Shown here in pieces: positions 7,978 to 18,323 of a stretch of DNA of 64,000 nt. Every line of letters begins with the position of its first letter. The first letter of the stretch is position 1. The DNA comes from Mycobacterium lentiflavum (GTDB taxonomy: Bacteria > Actinomycetota > Actinomycetes > Mycobacteriales > Mycobacteriaceae), in assembly GCF_022374895.2 (NCBI RefSeq), contig NZ_CP092423.2:3100001-3164000 (forward strand), written 5' to 3'. Below the pieces are notes generated by a model. It worked only from the letters and a program-made list of their open reading frames with translations. It was not told the DNA's origin and made no database searches. The position numbers and the translations under genes were made by a program.

Positions 7978-8766
7978 TCAGAGCACCTGCTCGCCGGTCT
8001 GCTTGCCGTCGGCATCTTTGGATTCCGGGGTGCCGTCGTCGTTCGTCAGCGACGACGCCAGCGCTGGACCCGTTCCGCCCGCGGCTGCTCCACTGGCGCC
8101 CGCTGCACCCGCGGCTGCTCCGCCGGCCGATGCACTGCCGGCGGTAGCGCCGCCCAGGCCGCCTTGGCCGACCGACCCCAGCGACGAGCCGAGCGAACTG
8201 AGGGTGCTCAACGGTGCACTACCGGCGCTGAGCAGCGTTGATGCCGCGTTCATCGCCGTCGGCATCGAGGCCGCTCCGGCCGCGGGGGCCGGCGCGACGG
8301 CCGCGCCTTCGACCAGGTTGGCCAACGCCGGGGTGCGGGCCGGCGTCCCGGCCGCGCCGGGCACCGTTTCGGCACGCAGCAGCCGGGTGGCCGGAGCCGG
8401 ACTGGCCAACGACCTCGACATGGGCGCGCCGGCGCTTTGGAATTCGACGGCGGTGGTGCGCGCCGCGTTGGTTTGCAGGGCGCCCGCGGCGGTCGCGTCG
8501 GTCTGGGCGTACATCCGGGTGATGTTCACCAACGCCGCTCCGGTCCGCGAAATCTCCTGGTGGGCGGCGGCGTGAGCGGCCAATGTCTTGCTGGCCTCGG
8601 CGGCAAACGCCATTGCGGCCTGCATCGAGACTTCCTCCGCGCCCGCGGGCACCAGGGCGGTCACCATCGGTGCCGCGCTGGCTCCGGAAGCCAAGGCGCT
8701 GGCAGCCATTGCCGTCAATTGCCCGCCGATGATGGCAACGGCCGGATCGTGCGACATGGATGTCAT
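7978..8766 (-). CDS. PE family protein, type VII secretion substrate
   Basis: This protein of 262 residues has an N-terminal PE domain (about 1-95) made of two helices around LVPAGAEEVS. The domain ends in the general type VII export signal YxxxD (YAQTD, 86-90). The C-terminal part is Ala/Gly/Ser-rich without PGRS repeats and ends in a charged tail (DADGKQTGEQVL). ATG 8766 has AGGAG ten bases upstream. PE proteins are normally exported by ESX systems as heterodimers with a PPE partner, but no PPE gene is visible in this window. Confidence 0.83.
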   Translation of the reverse strand: MTSMSHDPAVAIIGGQLTAMAASALASGASAAPMVTALVPAGAEEVSMQAAMAFAAEASKTLAAHAAAHQEISRTGAALVNITRMYAQTDATAAGALQTNAARTTAVEFQSAGAPMSRSLASPAPATRLLRAETVPGAAGTPARTPALANLVEGAAVAPAPAAGAASMPTAMNAASTLLSAGSAPLSTLSSLGSSLGSVGQGGLGGATAGSASAGGAAAGAAGASGAAAGGTGPALASSLTNDDGTPESKDADGKQTGEQVL

Positions 8767-8883
8767 GTGCGTCGTGCTCCTAGGTCTGTGTGCGCCGGCA
8801 CCGTGGCGGATTGCATTGATTCTACCGAGGCGAAGGGCTGCCACAGGCACAAATTCCCGTCCACCCAGCGAACGGCGATCGCC

Positions 8884-9705
8884 TTAGAGATGAGTCAACA
8901 ACCGATCGGTGAATTCCTCGGGATGTTCTCGGTGCATGAAATGCCCGCCGGGAACCTCCTCGACCACATAGTCGGCCTCGAACATCCGGGCGGCGCCCCG
9001 ATAATCCGAGGGCTCGGCGACCGGATCGTCCAGTCCGGCAAAGGCAACCGTCGGCACCTTGATCCGCGCCTTCAGCGACGCGCTCGGTATCGGGGAGAGC
9101 TTTCGGTAGTACCCGAAGGCGGCGTTGAGACTCGCCGGGTTCGTAAAGCTTGCACGCACGGCATCGAATTCGCTCGGATCCGGGTTCCAGGTGGGGGACC
9201 ATCGCCGGTAGATGGCGGGTAGCGCCGCGAAGTCGTTGCGCGCGAAGCGGTTCGGTGCCCCCGGCAGCTTGTAGGCCGCGAAATGGCGCACGCCCCAGAC
9301 CTTGCGCAGCGTCGGTTTGAGCGCTGCCGGATGCGGAATGGCGATGACGAAAAGCTTTTTCACGCGATCCGGGCCCAGCGCGGCCGCGCCGTAGGCAGCT
9401 AAGGCTCCCCAATCGTGGCCGATCACGACGGCGTCGCGTGCCCCGAGCGCTTCGATCAACGCCAGCGGATCGCGGGCCAGGGTATGCTGATCGGGGTCGC
9501 GGTCCGGGATCCCGCTGGGGTCATAGCCGCGCATGAAGGGACTCACCGCGCGATAGCCTTTGGCCGCGAGTGCCGGGCGCAGCTGGTCCCAGGAATGCGC
9601 GGTGTCGGGGAAGCCGTGCAGCATCAGCGCGAGGGGCCCCGAGCCCTCCTCGAGGTAGGCGAATCTGAGCCCGTTCGCGTCCACGAACCGCACCGAATCT
9701 GGCAT
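8884..9705 (-). CDS. Alpha/beta hydrolase, epoxide hydrolase-like
   Basis: This protein of 273 residues has HGFPD (30-34) as the oxyanion element and nucleophile elbow GHDWGA with Asp98, the soluble epoxide-hydrolase signature. GGHFMHREHPE near residue 253 supplies the catalytic His. ATG 9705 is chosen because a start at 9777 would run into the divergent epimerase gene. The substrate is unknown, and epoxides or fluoroacetate-type compounds are family possibilities. Confidence 0.84.
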   Translation of the reverse strand: MPDSVRFVDANGLRFAYLEEGSGPLALMLHGFPDTAHSWDQLRPALAAKGYRAVSPFMRGYDPSGIPDRDPDQHTLARDPLALIEALGARDAVVIGHDWGALAAYGAAALGPDRVKKLFVIAIPHPAALKPTLRKVWGVRHFAAYKLPGAPNRFARNDFAALPAIYRRWSPTWNPDPSEFDAVRASFTNPASLNAAFGYYRKLSPIPSASLKARIKVPTVAFAGLDDPVAEPSDYRGAARMFEADYVVEEVPGGHFMHREHPEEFTDRLLTHL

Positions 9706-9752
9706 GACGAGCGCGACGTTACGCCGATGGCCGCGGCCACGCGAGCATCGCT

Positions 9753-9758
9753 TACCAT
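9753..9758 (+). promoter_or_regulatory. Candidate leaderless -10 box
   Basis: TACCAT ends six bases before ATG 9765, placing the predicted start of transcription on the start codon itself. No Shine-Dalgarno sequence is visible. Confidence 0.4.
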
Positions 9759-9764
9759 CAGCGG

Positions 9765-10667
9765 ATGCGCGGCTCAAAGATCCTGATCACCGGTCCGACC
9801 GGACAAGTTGCCACCCCCGTCGCCAAGGCGCTGGCAGCCGACAACGAAGTGTGGGGCATCGCCCGGTTCACCAATCCCGCGGTTCGCGAGGATCTCGAGA
9901 AGGCGGGCGTGCGCTGCCAGACGGTCAACCTGGCCGCCGGCGACTTCGCCGGCCTTCCAAACGATTTCGACTACGTCCTGAATCTCGCGGTGGCCAAGAG
10001 CGGTGACTGGGACAAGGATCTGGCCGCCAACGCCGAATCCGTCGGACTACTGATGGCGCATTGCCGCAACGCAAAAGCCTTCGTGCACTGCTCGTCTGGG
10101 GCTGTCTATGACCCGCCGGGCGACGAAGTCCGGACGGAGGACGCCGCGTTGGGTGACAACCACAAGCCGCTGTTCCCCACCTATTCCATCTCGAAAATCG
10201 CCGGCGAGGTCGTCGCCCGGACGATGGCGCGCGCCCTGGACGTACCCACGACGATCGCCCGCCTCAACGTCCCCTACGGTGACAACGGCGGGTGGCCGTT
10301 CTACCACATGGAGATGATGCTGGCTGGCATCCCGATTCCGGTCCCGGCCGGCGGGCCGGCCCGCTACACCCCGATCCACGAGGATGACATCATCGCCACC
10401 ATTCCGAAGCTTTTCGAGGTTGCGTCGGTGCCGGCCACCACCCTCAACTGGTGCGGCGAACAGAACGTCAGCCTGCAGGAGTGGTGCACCTACCTCGGAT
10501 CACTCGTCGGCAAGGAGCCGGTGTTCGAGGAGAGCGGTCAGGCGCTGCGCGGCAACCCCACCGACGCCAGCCGGATGCGCGAGCTCATCGGGCCCGCGAC
10601 CGTCGACTGGCGTGACGGCATGCGGCGCATGGCCGCCAAGTTCCACCCGGAGCTCGTCAGCGCGTAA
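9765..10667 (+). CDS. NAD-dependent epimerase/dehydratase (extended SDR)
   Basis: This extended SDR of 300 residues has the NAD-binding loop TGPTGQVA (9-16), catalytic YSISK (Tyr140, Lys144) and a preceding CSSGAVY strand. The C-terminal part carries the substrate lobe (ESGQALRGNPTDASRM), as in sugar-nucleotide epimerases. It lies between a divergent hydrolase and a convergent iron-dependent dehydrogenase, with no co-transcribed partner. The substrate cannot be assigned. Confidence 0.85.
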   Translation: MRGSKILITGPTGQVATPVAKALAADNEVWGIARFTNPAVREDLEKAGVRCQTVNLAAGDFAGLPNDFDYVLNLAVAKSGDWDKDLAANAESVGLLMAHCRNAKAFVHCSSGAVYDPPGDEVRTEDAALGDNHKPLFPTYSISKIAGEVVARTMARALDVPTTIARLNVPYGDNGGWPFYHMEMMLAGIPIPVPAGGPARYTPIHEDDIIATIPKLFEVASVPATTLNWCGEQNVSLQEWCTYLGSLVGKEPVFEESGQALRGNPTDASRMRELIGPATVDWRDGMRRMAAKFHPELVSA

Positions 10668-10673
10668 GCGCGG

Positions 10674-11981
<1,308 letters not shown>

Positions 11982-11993
11982 CGAGACGGGAAT

Positions 11994-12566
11994 CTACCGT
12001 TCGGAGGGTCTGACGACGCGGGCGGCCGCCTCGACGGCGGCGGCGCGGCGGCTGGCGACAACGGCCGGATCCGTCGTTGCCAGCGCGGGATCGGGAAAGT
12101 GCGCCCAGCTCAAGCCAATCGCGAACAGCAAAACGATCAGCTGCTCCGGTTCCCACGCCGGGTCGACATGACCTTCGGCCTGCGCCTCCCGCAGGGCGGC
12201 GATGGCCTTCTCGGGCGGGTGCACACCGTCCACCTCAGGTTTGTCGAGCGCAAAGCCCTCCAAACGCGCCCAGGTGATCATCCGGATGTGTTCGGGCCGG
12301 CGCTGCGCGAGATCGAAGACCCCGCCCACGAACTCGGGGACCGCATCGGGGCGCAGCTCGACGGCCCGAAAGAACTCGGCTCCGTCGGTGGCGACCACGT
12401 CGCGAAAGAGGGTTTCCTTGTCACCGAAATGTGCGTAGAGGCGTTCCTTGCTCGCGCTGGCAACGCGCGCGATGCGGTCGACGCGCGCTCCGGCCAACCC
12501 GTACTGGGCGAACTCGGCGCGCGCCGCGGCGAGGATCTCGTCGCGGAGTTCGGTCGTGGTTCGCAC
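11994..12566 (-). CDS. TetR-family regulator
   Basis: This TetR/AcrR regulator has about 190 residues. The N-terminal helix-turn-helix reads AAARAEFAQYGLAGARV and then ASKERLYAHFGDKETLF, and the ligand domain is TetR_C-like. GTG 12566 is preferred because the longer in-frame start at 12635 would translate through the palindromic operator and overlap the divergent methyltransferase. It is the first gene of a unit with the transhydrogenase and probably controls that gene, itself and the divergent gene. Confidence 0.85.
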   Translation of the reverse strand: MRTTTELRDEILAAARAEFAQYGLAGARVDRIARVASASKERLYAHFGDKETLFRDVVATDGAEFFRAVELRPDAVPEFVGGVFDLAQRRPEHIRMITWARLEGFALDKPEVDGVHPPEKAIAALREAQAEGHVDPAWEPEQLIVLLFAIGLSWAHFPDPALATTDPAVVASRRAAAVEAAARVVRPSER

Positions 12567-12583
12567 GAAATCATCATACGCAG

Positions 12584-12597
12584 ACGAACTGGTTCGT
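12584..12597. promoter_or_regulatory. TetR operator candidate
   Basis: This is the palindrome ACGAACtgGTTCGT with perfect 6-bp arms, extended by matching CA/TG outer bases. It sits in the gap between TetR and the divergent methyltransferase and just before TATAGT (12602-12607), a possible -10 box for the plus-strand gene. Confidence 0.6.
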
Positions 12598-12633
12598 TTG
12601 TTATAGTGGTGGCAATCGGAAAGTGAGGCAGTC

Positions 12634-13446
12634 ATGGGTACAGCGAATGTTCTCGAGCAAGCGATTGAAACGATGCCACGGGGAGGCCCCGAAGCGACTT
12701 GGTTGGACCGGCGATTTCAGACCGACGCGTTGGAGTATCTCGACCGCGACGACGTCCCCGACGAGGTCAAGCAGAAGGTCATCGGAATGCTCGACCGGTT
12801 GGGCACACTGACCAACCAGCACGAGAACTACGCGCGCACCGCGCTGGAGCTTGTTGCCCACCTCACGAATCCGCGCATCCTGGAACTTGGTGCGGGCCAC
12901 GGCAAGCTGTCGGCGAAGATCCTGGATCTGCATCCGACGGCTACCGTCACGGTCAGTGATCTGGACCCGACCTCGGTCGCCAACATCGCCACCGGCGAGC
13001 TGGGCAATCACCCGCGGGCGCGCACCCAGGTCGTCGACGCCACCTCGATTGATGCCCCCGACGGCTGCTACGACCTGGTTGTGTTCGCGCTTGCATTTCA
13101 CCACCTGCCGCCGGCGATCGCTTGTCGCGCAATCGCCGAGGCCACCCGCGTCGGCAAACGGTTCCTGGTCATCGACCTCAAGCGGCGGTCGCCCCTGCGC
13201 ACCTTGCTGCTTCCCGTGACCGCCCTGCCGATCAGTCTGGCGCTCATGCCGTGGTCCTGGATCTGGCCGGGTCTGCACGACGGATTCATCAGCGCGCTGC
13301 GTGCCTACAGCCTGTCGGCTCTCGAGACGCTCGGCCGGGCCGCCGATCCGGGAATGCGAATCGAAACATTGCCCGCACCAACACGGTTCGGTCCGCCGTC
13401 AAACACTGTTGTCTTCTCCCGTGCCGAGTTGCCCGACCATGACTGA
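12634..13446 (+). CDS. Class I SAM-dependent methyltransferase
   Basis: This protein of 270 residues has motif I LELGAGHG (83-90), an acidic loop TVSDLDP and motif IV-V VFALAFHHLPP, a standard Rossmann methyltransferase. A hydrophobic segment (LLLPVTALPISLALMPWSWIW) near residue 190 may sit on the membrane. Its end overlaps the next gene by eight bases, so the pair is coupled. With an acyltransferase partner, a lipid substrate is a reasonable inference but is not shown by sequence. Confidence 0.83.
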   Translation: MGTANVLEQAIETMPRGGPEATWLDRRFQTDALEYLDRDDVPDEVKQKVIGMLDRLGTLTNQHENYARTALELVAHLTNPRILELGAGHGKLSAKILDLHPTATVTVSDLDPTSVANIATGELGNHPRARTQVVDATSIDAPDGCYDLVVFALAFHHLPPAIACRAIAEATRVGKRFLVIDLKRRSPLRTLLLPVTALPISLALMPWSWIWPGLHDGFISALRAYSLSALETLGRAADPGMRIETLPAPTRFGPPSNTVVFSRAELPDHD

Positions 13447-14299
13447 CGGCATCGACCTGGCGGCCATCATGGAGCCGAATCGGCGCGTGCGGACTCTGCG
13501 CACCGTGCTCGACACGATGACCGAGCGGCTGCGGCCCGTGGTCGAGCTTTGCCGGCCCTATGTCGACGGTGCGGAGACTCTATCCGGCGACGGACGATTC
13601 CTGTTGGTGGGTAACCACACTCAGGCCGGCTCGGAGATATTCATGATCTCCGACGCGGTGCGGCGGACGATCGGCAGCCGGGTACGGCCGCTGGCCGACC
13701 GGAATTTCGGGCGCATGCGCGGACTTCCCGCCGATCTGGTCGCGGCATTCGGCGGCGTGGTCGGCGCACCTGAGACCGCGCGCGAACTGATGGCGCACGA
13801 CCAGACCATTCTGGTGTTTCCCGGCGGAGGCCGCGAGATAGCGAAATTCAAGGGCGAGGAGTACACGCTGCAATGGCGGGGACGCTCGGGATTCGCACGG
13901 CTCTCCGTGGAAAACGGCTACCCGATCGTGCCGGCCGGTCTAGTCGGCGGCGACGACGTGTACCGCAGTTGGACAACGCGCGACGGTATCTACGCGAAAT
14001 TCAGTGCGGCACTGGGCCGTAGGCTGAACGGCCGGCCGGATATGGCGATGCCGCTGCTGCGGGGGATCGGCCCGACATTGATCCCACGACCGCAGCGAAT
14101 GTACCTGCGCTTCGGCGCACCGATCGACACCAGCAGGCCGCTCGGCATCGGAGCGTCGGAATGGGTCGAGGCCGTGAAGGGCCAAACTCAGCGCGCGCTC
14201 GAACAAATCCTGCTGGAGTTGCGACAGCTTCGAGCGGCCGATCCATATCGCGGACTCAACCCGCTGGCGTGGCGCGAGGCGATCGCGCCCGGACACTGA
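13439..14299 (+). CDS. PlsC/LPLAT-type acyltransferase
   Basis: This protein of 286 residues has the acyltransferase fold. GNHTQAGSE (59-66) replaces the classic HxxxxD, and FPGGGRE (127-133) is the acyl-acceptor motif, as in the TMEM68/DGAT-like branch of LPLATs. ATG 13439 lies inside the end of the methyltransferase gene. The first motif is divergent (His60 present, Asp replaced by Glu), so activity should be considered likely but unproven. The product would be an acylated glycerol or other lipid. Confidence 0.8.
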   Translation: MTDGIDLAAIMEPNRRVRTLRTVLDTMTERLRPVVELCRPYVDGAETLSGDGRFLLVGNHTQAGSEIFMISDAVRRTIGSRVRPLADRNFGRMRGLPADLVAAFGGVVGAPETARELMAHDQTILVFPGGGREIAKFKGEEYTLQWRGRSGFARLSVENGYPIVPAGLVGGDDVYRSWTTRDGIYAKFSAALGRRLNGRPDMAMPLLRGIGPTLIPRPQRMYLRFGAPIDTSRPLGIGASEWVEAVKGQTQRALEQILLELRQLRAADPYRGLNPLAWREAIAPGH

Positions 14300-14381
14300 G
14301 CCTTGCCCGGCGAAGTGCGGACAACCCGAACACTGCGCGGCGCGAATGGCGGCCGGGTGGGCCCCCGGGCATGATGCACCC

Positions 14382-14852
14382 ATGCCGCTGTATGTGCGTC
14401 ACACCCGGTCGGCGCGAATCGTCGAACTGCCGCGCCCGATTTGCGGTAAGTTGGCCGAGCACGCCGTGTCCCATCAAGTCGACCTCAACGATGTCCAGGT
14501 GTGGTTGACGCATAGCGAAAACCCCTCGGCCAGTTCGGCATTCGGTAAACTGCTGCGGCGGCGCGCCAATCCGGCCGATCCCGACGAAGAGCACTGGACC
14601 GCGGTGGTGCTGCATCCGACGCAACTGCTCGTGGCCACCGACGGGGCAAAGCGCGGGACCACGGTCATTTCCCTGCCGTTGGCGCAGGCGTCGATGACCA
14701 CCGACGCGGTCTGCGGCGATCCCACCGGATTCACGATCACCGGCCTCGGCGGCGAGCGAACCGGTAGTTACTACGTTGGGCTCGGGCCAGAACCCGATGC
14801 GCTGCGATGCATTTCGGCGGTGCGCGAGGCGATCAGCGCAGCCAAGCGCTAA
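14382..14852 (+). CDS. Conserved hypothetical protein
   Basis: This soluble protein of 156 residues has no signal peptide or membrane helix. It contains beta-strand-rich stretches such as WTAVVLHPTQLLVATDG and a GLGGERTGSYYVGLG segment, somewhat like a PH-type fold. I do not recognise a named family. ATG 14382 is the first in-frame start in good context, with no clear ribosome site. It stands alone between the acyltransferase and the aldehyde dehydrogenase. Confidence 0.65.
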   Translation: MPLYVRHTRSARIVELPRPICGKLAEHAVSHQVDLNDVQVWLTHSENPSASSAFGKLLRRRANPADPDEEHWTAVVLHPTQLLVATDGAKRGTTVISLPLAQASMTTDAVCGDPTGFTITGLGGERTGSYYVGLGPEPDALRCISAVREAISAAKR

Positions 14853-14978
14853 ACGACACCCAGGCGGCGACACGGCGAAATCTTGACCGGGCTACGATCT
14901 GAATGCTAAGCAGGTGCTCAGCATGCACGGGCACGGGAGCGCGCCGGGCTCGATCAGGGTTGATCGGGAAGGAAACAG

Positions 14979-16433
14979 ATGACGCTGCAGGCAGTACTGG
15001 ACGACCTAGGTAAGCGCCCTGGCTCGGGTGAGGTCATTCCGATCATCAACCCCGCGACCGAAGAGACGATCACCGAATTCACCGACTGCGGTGCAGACGC
15101 GGTCGACGAGGCGGCAGCGCGGGCGAAGACATCCTTCGAGTCGGGTGTGTGGTCCGACCTACCGGGCCGCGAGCGGGCGAAGGTGTTGTGGCGGATCGGA
15201 GAACTGATCGACGAGCACGCCGAGGAGTTCGCCCAACTCGATTCGCTCAACACCGGCATGCCGCTGATGCAGGCGCAGTTGCAGATGTCGACCTGCTCGG
15301 AGTTCTTCCGCTACTACGCCGGGTGGTGTTCGAAGATCAACGGCGTCGCATACGACGTGAAGACCGACGGCATCGCGACCGACACCTACGTCAATATGCA
15401 CGCGTACACGCTCAAGGAGCCGTACAGCGTGGTGGGCCTGATCTTCCCGTGGAACGGTCCGATCTTCAATGCGAGCGCGAAGCTGGCGCCGGCCCTGGCC
15501 GCGGGCGGCAGCCTGCTGGTCAAGCCTGCCGAGGAGACGCCGCTGTCAGCGGTGTTGTTGGACAGGCTCATCCACGAGGCCGGCGTGCCCGAGGGGGTCG
15601 TCAACTTGCTGACCGGTTACGGCCACACCGCGGGCGCCGCGATCACCGCGCATCCCGACGTACAGAAGGTCGCCTTCACCGGCTCGACGGAGGTCGGCAA
15701 GGCCATCGTGCGGGCGGCGGCCGACAACCTGAAGAAGGTCACGCTGGAACTCGGCGGCAAGTCGCCGGTGCTGATCTTCGACGACGCCGATCTCGACAAG
15801 GCGATCATGATGGCCTCGCTCGGTATCTTCGTGCACTCCGGCCAGGGCTGCGTGTGCGGGTCGCGAATCTTCGTGCAGCGCGGCGTGTTCGACCGCGTCG
15901 TGGAAGGCATCTCGATGATGGCGAACTCGTTCAAGCTGGGCGCTCCGAGCGAAGAGGGCTGCGTCAGCGGCCCGCTGATCAGCCAGAAGCAGCTGACCCG
16001 GGTGATGGGCTACATCGACGAGGGCCGCAAGGACGGCGTCGAGGTGGTCACCGGCGGCCACCGGCTGGATCGCAAGGGCTACTTCGTGCACCCGACGGTG
16101 CTCACCAACGTCGACCCCGCCATGCGGTTGTACCGGGAGGAGATCTTCGGGCCGGTGGTCAGCATCCTGCCGTTCGACGACGAAGACGAGGCCGTCGCGA
16201 TGGCCAACGACACGACGTACGGCCTGGCGGCCACGGCGTGGACGGAGAACCTGGGCCGGGCCCACCGGATCATGAAGCGACTGCAGGCCGGCAGCGTTCA
16301 GGTGAACTGCCAGTTGGTCTTCGACCACGATGTACCGTTCGGCGGATACAAGCAGTCCGGCTGGGGCCACGAATTCGGCAGGGAGGGTCTCGAGATCTAC
16401 CTGAAGACGAAGTCGGTCTGGGCCCAGCTGTAA
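14979..16433 (+). CDS. NAD(P)-dependent aldehyde dehydrogenase
   Basis: This complete aldehyde dehydrogenase has 484 residues. It shows the cofactor motif FTGSTEVG (233-240), catalytic Glu257 in LELGGKS and catalytic Cys291 in SGQGCVCGSR. The sequence is closest in style to phenylacetaldehyde/betaine aldehyde-type enzymes. A strong GGAAGGAAA ribosome site precedes the ATG. It oxidises an aldehyde to its acid in the cytoplasm; the substrate is not inferable. A perfect hairpin follows the stop. Confidence 0.92.
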   Translation: MTLQAVLDDLGKRPGSGEVIPIINPATEETITEFTDCGADAVDEAAARAKTSFESGVWSDLPGRERAKVLWRIGELIDEHAEEFAQLDSLNTGMPLMQAQLQMSTCSEFFRYYAGWCSKINGVAYDVKTDGIATDTYVNMHAYTLKEPYSVVGLIFPWNGPIFNASAKLAPALAAGGSLLVKPAEETPLSAVLLDRLIHEAGVPEGVVNLLTGYGHTAGAAITAHPDVQKVAFTGSTEVGKAIVRAAADNLKKVTLELGGKSPVLIFDDADLDKAIMMASLGIFVHSGQGCVCGSRIFVQRGVFDRVVEGISMMANSFKLGAPSEEGCVSGPLISQKQLTRVMGYIDEGRKDGVEVVTGGHRLDRKGYFVHPTVLTNVDPAMRLYREEIFGPVVSILPFDDEDEAVAMANDTTYGLAATAWTENLGRAHRIMKRLQAGSVQVNCQLVFDHDVPFGGYKQSGWGHEFGREGLEIYLKTKSVWAQL

Positions 16434-16450
16434 ATCCCTGCGCCACAACA

Positions 16451-16486
16451 AGATAGCTCCGAACCCTGACGGGTTCGGAGCTATCT
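16451..16486. terminator. Bidirectional intrinsic terminator hairpin
   Basis: This is a perfect 16-bp stem (left arm AGATAGCTCCGAACCC) with a TGAC loop, lying between the convergent aldehyde dehydrogenase and the small membrane protein gene. There is no U-tract, as is usual in mycobacteria. Confidence 0.8.
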
Positions 16487-16497
16487 GCCCCTCAGCT

Positions 16498-16752
16498 TCA
16501 AGAACCCCTGTTGTACCGGGTCAGGAACCCGATGGACGCCACCGCCGCCGCGGCGCCGATCACACCCCACAGCACCAGCTGGAAAGCCATCGCTGCGAAG
16601 AACCAGCCAAACGTCATTCCGATGTAGAGCATCCAGACCAGCCGGTACAGGCTCCAGACTGCGAGCAGGCCGGTGCTGATCCCGAGGTACAGGCTCCGTT
16701 GGCGATCGACGCGGTTGATCTGCTCTTGGATGCCGGTCGGCACGATGTTCAT
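16498..16752 (-). CDS. Small two-TM membrane protein
   Basis: This protein of 84 residues has a short charged N terminus and two hydrophobic segments (about 22-46 and 51-74), with a C-terminal RYNRG tail. GAAAGGAAG precedes ATG 16752. It looks like a conserved mycobacterial hypothetical membrane protein; no function is recognised. Confidence 0.7.
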   Translation of the reverse strand: MNIVPTGIQEQINRVDRQRSLYLGISTGLLAVWSLYRLVWMLYIGMTFGWFFAAMAFQLVLWGVIGAAAAVASIGFLTRYNRGS

Positions 16753-16868
16753 TTGCTGTCTTCCTTTCGTGGGGCGCCACCTCCTTGGCGGCGTCGATGC
16801 GACAAGTACAGACACCCACATCGGCTACCGATCCCAACAACGCGGCTGACCCACGGCCCCCGTGCCGG

Positions 16869-18323
16869 TCAGGATGCCGGCGCCGTTTCCTCGATCGGGC
16901 CGTTAATCTCGATCAGGAACTGGCGATAACGCTCGGCCTGGGCGGGGCCGCGCCGGATGATCAGCCATCCGGCAGCGAGCAACACGAACCACAGGGGGAA
17001 CCACGCCAGGGCGATCACGGTGTCTTTTTCCGTCGTGAGCGTCCACGTGACGAAGGCGAAGAAGGCGAGAACGGCCCAGCACATCACCCGCCCACCGGGC
17101 ATCTTGAAGGCGGAGTCCGCGTGGCGCTGTGCGTGTCGGCGGCGATAGACGAGGTAGCTGAGCAGGATCATCGCCCAGACGAACATGAACAGCAGCGCCG
17201 AAATGGTGGTCACCAGCGTGAATGCACCGATCACGGACCCGCCGACATGCAGTACGGGGACAGCGGTCAGCAGCAGTGCGGCGGTCAGGAACAGGGCAGC
17301 TGCCGGCACGCCGCCGCGGTTCAGCCGGCGGAAAACCGCTGGGGCGCTCCCTTCGTCGGCCAGACCGTAAAGCATGCGGCTGGTGGAGTACATCCCGGAG
17401 TTGGCGGAGGAGGAGGCCGCGGTGATCACGACGAAGTTGATGATCGACGCCGCACCGCCAAGGCCGGCCAGGGAGAACATCGCGACAAACGGGGACTGGT
17501 TGCTGTCGAATCGCCGCCATTCGACGACGGTGAGGATCACCAGCAGCGCACCGATATAGAAGATCGCCACGCGCAGGGGCACCGCATTGATCGCGCGAGG
17601 AAGGGTGCGACGCGGGTTGGCCGTCTCGGCCGCCGCGGCGCCGACGAGTTCCACGCCCACGAACGCAAAAAACGCGATCTGGAATCCACCGACCATGCCA
17701 GCGAAACCCGTGGCGAAGAATCCGCCGTTGTTCCAAAGGTTTTCGATCGTCGCCGGATGTCCCTGCGGCGAAACGAAATTGGTGGCCAGCAGGATCGCTC
17801 CGACGACAATCAGGCTGATGATCGCGACGACTTTGATTAAAGCGAACCAGAATTCGATCTCCCCGAAATTGCGCACGCTGAACAGGTTGATGAGCAGTAT
17901 CAACACACATGCGACCAGGGCCGGCAGCCATGCCGGCAGACCGGGCCACCAGAACTGTAGGTAGCCCGCGATCGCGACCAGTTCTGCGATGCCCGTGACG
18001 ATCCAGGCGAACCAGTACGACCATCCGACGAAAAACCCTGCCGCGGGCCCCAATAGGTCGGCCGCGAAGTCGACGAAGGACTTGTAGTTCAGGTTCGACA
18101 ACAGCAGCTCGCCCATCGCGCGGAGCACGAAAAACAGGAAGAAACCAATGATTCCGTACACCAAGACCACCGACGGGCCGGCCCGGGAGATCGTTCGCCC
18201 GGCGCCCATGAACAGACCCGTCCCGATCGTGCCTCCGATCGCGATCAGCTGAATGTGACGGTTGGACAGGCCTCGGTGGAGCTGGGGCACGGCAGGATTG
18301 AGCCCGGCGACGTCCTCGGCCAT
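16869..18323 (-). CDS. APC-family amino acid permease
   Basis: This permease of 484 residues has about twelve membrane helices. The APC signature at its start (HIQLIAIGGTIGTGLFMGAG) includes the unwound TM1 substrate site. Later landmarks are AFVGVELVGAAAAETANP in TM6 and SSSANSGMYSTSRMLYGLA in TM8. This pattern matches the AAT subfamily, which includes the D-serine/D-alanine/glycine transporter CycA. The exact substrate is inference. It stands alone on the minus strand. Confidence 0.88.
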   Translation of the reverse strand: MAEDVAGLNPAVPQLHRGLSNRHIQLIAIGGTIGTGLFMGAGRTISRAGPSVVLVYGIIGFFLFFVLRAMGELLLSNLNYKSFVDFAADLLGPAAGFFVGWSYWFAWIVTGIAELVAIAGYLQFWWPGLPAWLPALVACVLILLINLFSVRNFGEIEFWFALIKVVAIISLIVVGAILLATNFVSPQGHPATIENLWNNGGFFATGFAGMVGGFQIAFFAFVGVELVGAAAAETANPRRTLPRAINAVPLRVAIFYIGALLVILTVVEWRRFDSNQSPFVAMFSLAGLGGAASIINFVVITAASSSANSGMYSTSRMLYGLADEGSAPAVFRRLNRGGVPAAALFLTAALLLTAVPVLHVGGSVIGAFTLVTTISALLFMFVWAMILLSYLVYRRRHAQRHADSAFKMPGGRVMCWAVLAFFAFVTWTLTTEKDTVIALAWFPLWFVLLAAGWLIIRRGPAQAERYRQFLIEINGPIEETAPAS

